NCBI GenBank assembly: GCA_934660965.1
Contig: CAKUIM010000026.1
Coordinates: forward strand, 1-32,379
DNA from: an uncultured Oscillospiraceae bacterium
Lineage (GTDB): Bacteria > Bacillota > Clostridia > Oscillospirales > Oscillospiraceae
DNA length: 32,379 nucleotides
Reading direction: 5' to 3'
Part shown: piece by piece, positions 21,419 to 30,900 of the stretch
How the letters are laid out: each line of letters starts with the position of its first letter
How positions within the stretch are numbered: position 1 is the first letter of the stretch
Program-made: the position numbers and the translations under genes
The notes under the pieces: generated by a model
The model's database searches: none
Seen by the model: only the letters and a program-made list of their open reading frames with translations
What the model was told of the DNA's origin: nothing

Positions 21419-24400
21419 ATGAAAAAACGAGTGATGAGCGCCCTGCTGGCCCTCTGCCTGTGCCTGACGCTGCTGCCGGTTTCGGCAGGGGCGGCCTATA
21501 CGCCGCCGATAGAGGTCGGCGCGGTCTCTCTCAGCGTCCCGGCCCCTGCGGCCGGCGGAAAATTAGGAGAGGCGAAGCCGGCGGCAGCCAGCGGCGCGCC
21601 CTACTTCGTCAGCAGCAGCCGCTGGACCCGTGTGGTCGCCGAGGGCGGCATGGCGGACGCCGACGATTGGACTGCCTGGAACGGCAGCTTTCAGGCTGAC
21701 AGCTGGTACTGGCTGAGCATCGAGCTGCTGCTCGATTACGGCTATGTCTATGCCGGCAGCGTAACGGCGCAGATTTCCGGCGCGAATCCGGCACAGGTAC
21801 AGGTGGAGCGCGATGGGGACGATACCGTCTATGTCAATGCGTGGTTCCAGGTGGGCAGCCCGGCGGCGGCAGCGGAGATCGGCAGCGTCCAGGTCTCCAA
21901 TGTGCCCACCGCCCGCGTGGAGCAGGTCGCCGATTGGACGAATGCCATCAAGGCCGCGGCGGTCAGCGATGGCTGCAGGATCTCCGACGCGTACCTTTAC
22001 GCGTGGGACAGCGCGGAGAACTACTGGAGCATTTGCTATCGCGACGAGTCCACCGACGCCGGCAAGGTCTACGGCGCGCGGCTGACCGTCAGCCCCCTGC
22101 CGGGCCATGCCTTTGGGGCTGCCGTCACCGCCGGCGTCAACGGCGAGGCGGCCGAGATCACGGCGCAGAGCATGGACGAGGTGGAGATATTCGTCCCCTT
22201 CGGCACTGTGACCGTCAGCAGCGTCTCTGTGTCCAGCAAAACCTGGCCCATCGACGGCAACCCCATCCGCAACGGCCCGGAAAACTTTAGCGGCGGCAGC
22301 GCTTACGGCGGCTACACGCTGGAATCCGCGCAGTTCCAGATTCAGGACAAAGGGCATGGGGAGTATCGGAATCTGACCGCTGCCGACACCACATTCAGCT
22401 GGCAAAACAACTACCGCGTCACCGCCGTGCTGAAGGCCAAGAGCTACGCGGCCTTCGCGGATACCGTCACCGGCAGCTTCAACGGCACCTCGGGCACGGT
22501 GTGCCAGGTCACGGATAACGGCAAGACCTGCACCGTCACCCGCACCTGCGCGGTCTATGACCCGGTCTATACCTTCCCGGCCAACGATCCCAACAACCAT
22601 ATCAACGGCATTACGATCTACCGGGACGATCCCGTGGCGGGAGCAGGCTATACGGACGACGCATTTTCTCCCGATGGGGAGTCGATCCGCCTGTCTGGCG
22701 CCACGGGAACCTACGAATGGCATGAGGTCTCCTGCGTGGGCAGCAGCTACAGCCTCAAAAAGCTGACGAAGGGCGATGCCTTTGAGGCGGGCAAGGTCTA
22801 TTATGCGCCCATGTGGCTGCGGGCTGATGGAGACAACAACAGAAGATTTGACGATAACTTCACGGTTTCCTTCAAGCAGCGCAGCGGCGCAGACATCGGC
22901 TGCGCCCGGCTGGAGTGTGTGCAGGACAATGCCTCTGTGAAGCGGTATGATATCTGGTACACCGTGGGCGATGCGGCGCAGACGCCGATCACCCAGGTCG
23001 CCGTCACCGGCCCGGAGTATCAGAACGGGACCATCGACACCAGCGACCCCACCGCCTTCCAAACCAGCGACCCTGTAACCATCAGCAGTCCCTATTTTTA
23101 CTCCTATGTTAATCAACTGAGCTTCCATATAACCGCCAAGTCCGGCTATTACTTTGGCCGCACGGTGACCGTGACCTATAACGGAAAGGCGGCGGAGGTT
23201 TCCAACGCGCTCTTCTTTTATGGAGACCGCTTTACCGCAAAGGAGGTGCGCGTGAGCTGTGACATCACCCCCGCCATTCAGCTCACCGTCTCCGGCATTA
23301 CCGCTGAAAGCAAGACCTACGACGGCACCACGGCGGCCACCCTCACCGGCGGTACGCTGGATGGCGTGGAAGCAAACGACCAGGTGATCCTCGATCTCTC
23401 TGATGCAAAAGCGGAATTTGACAGCAAAGATGTGGGGGCCGATCAGAGCGTCACGGTCAAGGGCGTCCTCAAGCTGACTGGCAGGGATGCTTATAAATAT
23501 GCCCTCACACAGCCCGAGCTGACCGATTTGAAGGCCGACATCACCGCCTGCCCTGACTTCACCGACGCCACCGACAAAAACCAGACCATCTACGTGGGCG
23601 GGGACAGCTTTGAAGCGCCCAGGTTCACCGGCGTGACCGTGAACGGCGCGCCCGAGGCGGTCACCGGCGATGTGGCCTATACGCTGGGCGGCGAAGCCAA
23701 GACCGCGGCGCAGCTCGGCGAAGCCCTCAAGGCGCTGAAGGCCGGGGAGAAGCTGGACATCGGCTACACCTTCACCGCCGACCGCAACTACAGCGGCGAA
23801 AAGACCGGCACCATCACCGTCACCGCCCGGGACAGCGCCGTCCCCGACATCCCCTTTGTCCCGGCTCCCGCCTACCCTGTGAATCTCCCGGAGGGCACGC
23901 CGAACGGCGCCGTGTCCGCCAGCGCGAAGAGCGCCCCCGCGGGCTCTGCCGTCATCATCACCGTCAAGCCCGACCCCGGCTTCCGTCTTGACTCCCTCAC
24001 CGCCGCCGACCGTAGCGGCAGCCCCCTGCCCCTTGCCGACCGTGGCAATGGCGCCTATTCCTTCACCATGCCCGCGGGCGGCGTCACCGTCAGCGCCGTA
24101 TTTGTCCGAGAGAGCGGGCAGCCCTTTGCCGACGTGCCTGCCGACGCCTATTATTACGAGGCCGTGGAGTGGGCCGCCGGGCTTGGCATCACCGGCGGCG
24201 TGGGCGGCGGCCTCTTCGCCCCCGACGACCCCTGCACCCGGGCGCAGATCGTCACCCTCCTGTGGCGGGCCGCCGGCTCCCCCGAGCCCGTGGGTACGCA
24301 GAGCTTCACCGACGTTCCGGCCGGCAGCTACTATGAGAAGGCCGTGGCCTGGGCCATCGAGAACGGCGTCACCACCGGCACCGGCGAGGGCAGGTTCAGC

Positions 24401-24640
24401 CCCGAGGACCCCTGCACCCGCGCCCAGGCCGTCACCCTCCTCTCCCGCGCCCTGAAGGCGAAGGCGGCCGGCGCCGCCGCGTTCCTCGATGTCCCTGCGG
24501 GCAGCTACTTTGCAGACGCGGTGGCCTGGGCCCTGGAGAACGGCGTCACCACCGGCACCGGCGAGGGCAGATTCAGCCCCGAGGACCCCTGCACCCGCGC
24601 CCAGATCGTCACCTTCCTGTGGCGGGCGTACAGCAAGTAA
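21419..24640 (+). CDS. SLH-anchored surface protein with YDG domain
   Basis: Predicted 1073-residue secreted protein with a signal peptide (MKKR, hydrophobic core, VSAGA cleavage region near 26). Residues 30-620 are beta-rich and unrecognised, with repeated V-x-V-S/T strands and PNGT-like turns. Residues 623-715 form a YDG domain (SKTYDGTTAATLTGG onwards), then an MBG/Ig-like segment and an InlB-type repeat (DPGFRLDSLTA to MPAGGVTVSAVF). Three SLH repeats fill 901-1073 (FADVPADAYYYEAVEWA, FTDVPAGSYYEKAVAWA, FLDVPAGSYFADAVAWA, each with a TRAQ motif), which bind secondary cell-wall polymer and hold the protein on the surface. Repeats 2 and 3 share ENGVTTGTGEGRFSPEDPCT, a recent duplication. 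ATG 21419 has GAGGAAAG upstream. Ligand unknown. Confidence 0.9.
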   Translation: MKKRVMSALLALCLCLTLLPVSAGAAYTPPIEVGAVSLSVPAPAAGGKLGEAKPAAASGAPYFVSSSRWTRVVAEGGMADADDWTAWNGSFQADSWYWLSIELLLDYGYVYAGSVTAQISGANPAQVQVERDGDDTVYVNAWFQVGSPAAAAEIGSVQVSNVPTARVEQVADWTNAIKAAAVSDGCRISDAYLYAWDSAENYWSICYRDESTDAGKVYGARLTVSPLPGHAFGAAVTAGVNGEAAEITAQSMDEVEIFVPFGTVTVSSVSVSSKTWPIDGNPIRNGPENFSGGSAYGGYTLESAQFQIQDKGHGEYRNLTAADTTFSWQNNYRVTAVLKAKSYAAFADTVTGSFNGTSGTVCQVTDNGKTCTVTRTCAVYDPVYTFPANDPNNHINGITIYRDDPVAGAGYTDDAFSPDGESIRLSGATGTYEWHEVSCVGSSYSLKKLTKGDAFEAGKVYYAPMWLRADGDNNRRFDDNFTVSFKQRSGADIGCARLECVQDNASVKRYDIWYTVGDAAQTPITQVAVTGPEYQNGTIDTSDPTAFQTSDPVTISSPYFYSYVNQLSFHITAKSGYYFGRTVTVTYNGKAAEVSNALFFYGDRFTAKEVRVSCDITPAIQLTVSGITAESKTYDGTTAATLTGGTLDGVEANDQVILDLSDAKAEFDSKDVGADQSVTVKGVLKLTGRDAYKYALTQPELTDLKADITACPDFTDATDKNQTIYVGGDSFEAPRFTGVTVNGAPEAVTGDVAYTLGGEAKTAAQLGEALKALKAGEKLDIGYTFTADRNYSGEKTGTITVTARDSAVPDIPFVPAPAYPVNLPEGTPNGAVSASAKSAPAGSAVIITVKPDPGFRLDSLTAADRSGSPLPLADRGNGAYSFTMPAGGVTVSAVFVRESGQPFADVPADAYYYEAVEWAAGLGITGGVGGGLFAPDDPCTRAQIVTLLWRAAGSPEPVGTQSFTDVPAGSYYEKAVAWAIENGVTTGTGEGRFSPEDPCTRAQAVTLLSRALKAKAAGAAAFLDVPAGSYFADAVAWALENGVTTGTGEGRFSPEDPCTRAQIVTFLWRAYSK

Positions 24641-24655
24641 ACACCAGCCCGGCAG

Positions 24656-24686
24656 AAGGGCCGGCGGCAGCTGCCGCCGGCCCTTT
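24656..24686 (+). terminator. Terminator after the SLH surface protein
   Basis: A perfect 30-base palindrome: AAGGGCCGGCGGCAG (24656-24670) and its reverse complement (24671-24685), followed by T and further on CCCTTCT. The fold needs a small loop opened from the centre. Confidence 0.8.
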
Positions 24687-24754
24687 GCCCTTCTCCGCCG
24701 CCCCGCCGCCCCGCGCGTGTATTTCAGGCGGAAAAACCATACATTTCAGGCAGA

Positions 24755-24784
24755 TTGTCCCCCAAGGCCGGGCGCAGGTAGTAT
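24755..24784 (+). promoter_or_regulatory. Putative sigma-A-type promoter of the giant surface protein
   Basis: TTGTCC (24755-24760), 18-bp spacer, TAGTAT (24779-24784). Moderate matches. Start near 24791 gives a leader of about 118 nt. Confidence 0.4.
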
Positions 24785-24808
24785 CATAAAGCAAAATTCA
24801 TAAAACCT

Positions 24809-24882
24809 GCCGGGGGGCGCCCCCGGCCCGCAGGGGGGACCCCTGCGGGATGCCCATCTGCCCTCCGTAGCCGCCCGGGCAG
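24809..24882 (+). other. Structured 5' leader with three consecutive hairpins
   Basis: Three perfect stems lie in a row before the giant surface gene: GCCGGGGG/CCCCCGGC (24809-24816 with 24820-24827), CCCGCAGGGG/CCCCTGCGGG (24827-24836 with 24840-24849) and CTGCCC/GGGCAG (24858-24863 with 24877-24882). No T run follows, so they are not simple terminators. The next 25 bases are A-rich and carry the ribosome binding site. Possible mRNA stabiliser or regulatory leader; no known riboswitch recognised. Confidence 0.55.
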
Positions 24883-24908
24883 AGAAAATCACCAGAGGAG
24901 GATTACCT

Positions 24909-27900
24909 ATGGAGAAACGTTTGATCAGTCTGGTCACGGCCCTGGCCCTGTGCCTGGCGCTGCTGCCCGCGCCTGCCTTTGCGCAGCCGGCGGACGCGCA
25001 GCAGCAGACCGGCAGCAGCGAAACTGCCGCCGCGCAGTCCGGGCAGGTGCAGGTAAGGTCCGGCGCGGGCCACACCGCCCATGCCCTCTGCCCCCACGGG
25101 TCGGGCTGCGCCATCTGCCCGGCGGAGGCCCGGGCGGCGGATGTCTTTGCGTCCCAGAAGGCGCTGACGGTCCAAAGCAATGACCTGTATGTGGACGGCG
25201 TGCGGCTGTCCAACTATACCTCGGGCGCGAATGGCTCCGCCATCCTGTCTGAGGGCAGCTACTATCTGGATGAGGATATTGCGGTTGACGCCGGGATCCT
25301 CATCCGGGGCACGGTGAACCTCTGCCTCAACGGCCACAGCATCCAGCCCATCGGCAGCGGCAAGAGCGGCTGGTTTATCGAAATCGAATCCGGCGCTGTG
25401 CTCAATCTCTGCGACTGCAGCACGGCTCACACCGGCAAGGTTGTGCGCACGAAGCAGAACGATGCCTGCGTGGGTGTGTATTCCGGCGGCCGCTTTGCCC
25501 TGTATGGCGGCGCCCTCGCCGCTTCCGATGAAACGGGCATCGACATCGGCACCAAGCGCGGCGTGTACATGGCGGGGGGCGCCTTTGACATGTACGGCGG
25601 CTCCATCACCGGCCACACCGCCACCGACAACGGCGGCGGCGTATACATGGCCGACGGTACATTCAACCTGCATGACGGCTCCATCACCAACAACAGCGCC
25701 TCCTCCGCCGTCAATGCCATGGCCAGCGGCGGCGGTGTGTACGTGGAGGGCGGCACCCTCACCATGACCGGCGGCACCATCTCCCGCAACACCCTCCCCA
25801 AGGGCAACGGCGCCGGCGTGTACGTGGCGGGGGAGAGCGCCGTATTCAACATGAGCGGCGGCACCATAGGCGGCGCATCGGCCGCTGACGGCAACGTCGC
25901 CGAAAACAGCGGCGGCGGCGGTGTGGACGTGGGCCATGGCACCTTCACCATGACCGGCGGCGCCATCAGCTGCAACAGGGCCAACAACGGCGCCGGCGTC
26001 AGCACTGCCTACGGCACCTTCAATCTGAGCGGCGGCACCATCACCGGCAACATCGCCGTCTACGGCGGCGGTGGCGTCGCCCATTCCGAGGCCGGCAGCC
26101 ACTTCAACCTCTCCGGCAAGCCGGTCATTTCCGGCAACACGCAGGCGGACGGCACGGCGGATAACGTGAGCCTCGGCACCGCCGCCGCCATCGTAGGCGC
26201 CCTGGAGACGGGCTCCTACATCGGCCTTGCCAGCCCCTGGAATGCGACCTACCCCCTGCTGGCCGCCGAGGGCATCTACGGCGGCGCCTATACCCCAACG
26301 GCGGCCGACGCGGCAAAGTTCCACGCGGACGCCACGGGCTACGAGGTCGTCTATCATGCGGAAACCAGCGACATTTACCTCGAGGTGGCCGTCGAGCACC
26401 GGTCCCACCCTGTCTGCGGCGCCTCCTGCACCCACACCGGCAAGGGCGCCCACGAAACGGAGGAAGACTGGAAGGGGGTCTCCAGCCTCTCCGAAATTAC
26501 GAAGGCGGGCAACTACTACCTGAAGGCGAATGTCGAGCTCACCGACTCCTGGAAGCTCCCCATCAAGTACAACACGGTGGTGCTCTGCCTCAACGGCCAC
26601 ACCATCACCTGCGCGGCCGATAAGTCCGCCATCAGGCTCTATAACGACAATCCCAGTACCACCTTGAGACCCACCCTCACCATCACCGACTGCAAGGGTA
26701 CGGGCACCATCACCCACAAAGCCGGCAATACCGGCGACGGCGTGAATGTGTACCGCGGCACGCTCAATCTGTACGGCGGTACCATCACCGGCAACCAGAA
26801 GGACACCAACGGCGGCGGCGTGTTTGTAAACTACGGCACGTTCAACATGTACGGCGGCACCATCAGCAATAACACAGCGCCCAGCGGCGCCGGCGTGTGC
26901 GTGATGGGCGACGTGTTCAACCTGTACGGCGGCACCATCACCGGCAACACGGCCACGTCCACGGCCACTACCTATGCAGCCGGCGGCGGCGGCGTGTGGT
27001 TGAGCGGTACCAAGTTCAACATGAGCGGCGGCTCCATCACCGGCAACAAGGCGATGGCGGATGGCGGCGGTGTGGGCTTGGCAGAAAACTACAGCGGCGA
27101 GCTCGAGGTCAACTTGACCGGCGGCACCATCTCCGGCAACGCGGCAGATCGCGAGGGCGGCGGCGTGTATGTGCGCTCCAGCGTCATGAGCGTCAGCGGC
27201 AATGTGACCATCACCGGCAACGTCAAGGGCGGCACATGGTCGGACGGCAAATATATCGGCGATACGCCCAACAATGTCTACCTGGTCAGTGCCACTGACA
27301 GGACCATAACCATCGCGGGCGCTTTGAATGACGCGGCGCGCATCGGTGTGACCCTGGCAGACGGCCACAAGGGCGTCATCACCGAAGGCTGGAGCACCTA
27401 TATGGGCGGCGTGACGCCCTCCCGGTATTTCGTTTCTGATACCGGCGGAAAGGCCGTGCTCAATTCGAATGGCGAGGTGCAGATGAAGGGCCACGCCCAC
27501 CCCATCTGCGGCGACAGCTGCACCCACGGCGGCGGGCACGCCGAGGTGGAATGGGTCGGCGTCTCCAGCCTCTCCGAAATTAAAAAGACGGGCTGCTATT
27601 ACCTGAAGGCGGATGTGGAGATCAGTAACTCCTGGAATTCCCCCATCAGCGGCAGCGAGGTGGTGCTCTGCCTCAACGGCCACAGCATTACGGCGAAGGG
27701 CAACTTTGCCGTCATCACCGTGCCGGGTGACAGCAGCTTTACCCTCACCGACTGCAATGCCAGCGGCAAGGGCAACGGCATCATCACCCACGCGGACACC
27801 TTCAAGGGCCGGGGCGTAGACTCCGATGGCGCCTTTACCATGTACGGCGGCACCATCACCGGCAACACCTTCATGGGCAACGGCGCCGGCGTATCCAGCA

Positions 27901-30900
27901 AGAGCTCCTTCGTCATGGCCGGCGGCACCATCTCCGGCAATACGACCACCGATGCGAGCTGGGGGGGCACCCGCTCCGGCTACGGCGGCGGCGTATACAT
28001 CAGTGACGGTACCTTCACCATGACCGGCGGCACCATCACCGGCAACACCTCCGCCCTGGGCGTCGGCGGCGTGTACGCGGCATTCGGCAAGGCCATCACC
28101 ATCACCCTGTCCGGCTCCCCCAGAATCACCGGCAACACCAACCGCGACCTCTTCCTGGGGTATAACCAGACCATCACCGTGGGCGGGGCGCTGAGCGCCG
28201 GTGCCAACATCGTCGTGAGCACGGCTGACATCGCCGACGGTGACCGCGCCATTATCGCCCGCGGGACCGACAGCTATTCCATCCAGGACAGCGACCTGAA
28301 CGCCTTTGTCAGCGCCGGCGGCTACCCCAAGCAGCGGCGGGGCAACAGCATCATCTTCTATAACGGCTCCCTCCATCTCCACCCCGTCTGCGGCACGGAC
28401 TGCGCCCACACCGGCTCCGACGCCCACGACGACGTGCTCTGGAAGCCCATCTCCTCCCTGGATGAGATCACCGGGGCCGGCAGCTACTACCTCACACAAG
28501 AGGTGGAGCTCCCCTACGCCTGGAGCTGCGAGTATGCCGTGAACCTCTGCCTCAACGGCTACGGCATCACCTATGCGGGCGGCGATGGCTTCTTCGGCAA
28601 CCTCATCGTTGAGAATGACCAGACCTTTGCCCTCACCGACTGCAACGGCAGCGGCGCCGGTCACGGCGTCGTCACCCAGAAGAGCGGCCGCGGCAGCGGC
28701 GTGTTCATCAATGGCGGCGCAAAATTCTATCTGTACGGCGGCGACATCACCGGCAACACCGCCACAAGCAACGGCGGCGGCGTGTTCATCAGCATGAGCG
28801 GCGACAAGAGCAGCGACTTCTATATGTACGGCGGTTCCATCACCAACAATAAGGCTGTCGGCAGTGACTCTTACGACGTCGCAGAGGGCGGCGGCGTATA
28901 TATCTCCAACGTCGGCGGCTACAGCTGCAGCTTCTACATGTATGGCGGCACCATTTCCGGCAACGCCACCGTCACCGATGGCCACAACGGCTATGGCGGC
29001 GCTGTGAATGTGGACGGCGTCTTCAAGATGTACGGCGGTGAGATCATCGGCAACACCGCCGACTACTCCGGCGGCGGCGTGTTTGTAGACGGCGGCCACT
29101 TCTATATGTACGGCGGCGAGATCTCCGGCAATAACGCCTACTACTTGGGCGGCGGCGTGAGCATCTACCGTAACGGCAACTGCACCGTCGGCAAAGACGC
29201 TAGGATCATCGACAACGTCGTGGGCGGCACCAAGGCCGTGGGCGCGGAGAAATATACCGGCGGCACCGCCAGCAACGTCTCGCCGCTCTCCGGCGTCATC
29301 ATCAAAATCGATGACCTGACCCAGGACGCCCGCATTGGCATCACCACCGAACTTAAGCCCACCGCCGGGCACGACGTCCAGTTCGCTGAGGGCGCCTTTG
29401 ACGCGGTGGACTATACCAAAATCTTCACGCCCGACGGCGGGAAGGCCTATCGGGTCACCCAGACAGGCGGCAGCCTCTACCTCTCCCTCCATAATCACAC
29501 CTGGGAGTATACCCTCAGCACCGATGGTGCCTCCATCTCCGCCCAGTGTACCGACTGCCAGGAGAGCGGCGGCAGCGTCTCCATCGCCGCCCCCGACAGC
29601 AGCACCCTCGTCTACGACGGCAACGGGAAAGCGGCGGTGTTCACCAACACCCTGGCAACCGGCGCCACGGTGATTGGCCCCGCCTATGCGCGCAAGGAAG
29701 CGGAGGGCTATACCGACCTTGCCGGTTATCTTCCCACCGATGCCGGGGATTACAGGGCCACCGTCGAGGTCGGCAGCTACACCCTCCGGGTGGATTATGA
29801 GATCCAAAAGGCTGCCCCCACGGCGGACCACTTCGATTTCACCGCCCCCACCGGCCTTGTCTACCGGGCGGAGGAGCAGACCATCCCCAGCCCCATCAGC
29901 CTGAAGTCCGGCCTCACCGGCATGGGCGACATCACCGTCCGGTACAGCCTGGGCGGCTCCGAGAGCCAGACCCTGAACCACGCCGGGGATTACTCCGTCC
30001 GGGTGGAGGTGGCCGAGGGCGACAACTTCAACGCCTCCACCGTCTGCCTGACGAAGGACGAGTGGGCCGTCACCGTTGCCAGGGCTGACCGCACCCTCAC
30101 CCTCCCCGAGGATGCCACCGTCATCAATAACGGCATCGCCCAGCAGATCGGCCGGGCCTACTGGACCGACGTACAGGGGAACGAGCAGGATTCTGTGGAC
30201 TGCGAGCTGGTGAACGCCCCCGTGGGCGTCTCGCTCAGCGCGGACAAAAAGCTCACGGTGCCCGGCACTGTCCTGCTGGCCACCGAAATCACCGTCCGGG
30301 TCACCGCCCGGGCAAACTCCGACTATATCGACCTGTCGCCCCGGACCTTCACCGTGACCGTCGTGGCCAAGACCACGAAGTCCCTCCAGGGCCTCACGAT
30401 GTCCGGCTGGACCTACGGCGACGCGGCCAATGCCCCCGCCTATATCGAGCCGGAGGGCACCATTTCCACCACCATCGCCTACGAGGGTGAGAACGGCAGC
30501 CCCATCACCGGCGTCCCCGCGGACGCGGGCAATTATACCGTCACCGTCACCTGCGAGACCGGCTGGGAGGTCTACACCGCCTGGAAGGACTTCGCCATCT
30601 CCCCCAAGGGCGTCACCATCACCGGCCTTGGCGCGGAGGATAAGACCTATGACGGCAGCGCCGCCGCCACCGTCACCGGCACCGCCGTCATCGACGGCCT
30701 GGTGGTCGGGGACGCTGTGACAGTCTCCGCCGGCACCGCCGCCTTCGACAGCAAGGACGCGGGCGAGAACAAGACCGTCTCCTTCACCGGCTACACCCTT
30801 ACCGGAGCCGGGGCGGACAACTACACCCTCGCCGCCCAGCCCGAGAGCGTGACGGCCGGCATCGCCCCTGCCGTTATCACTGTTTCCCCGCGCTCCGGCC

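Noticed and set aside
25560..29170. Many short repeats of the type GGCGGCACCATCACCGGCAA, resembling a repeat array
   Set aside because: They are irregularly spaced codons of the beta-helix motif GGTITGN inside a long open frame, not a CRISPR array.
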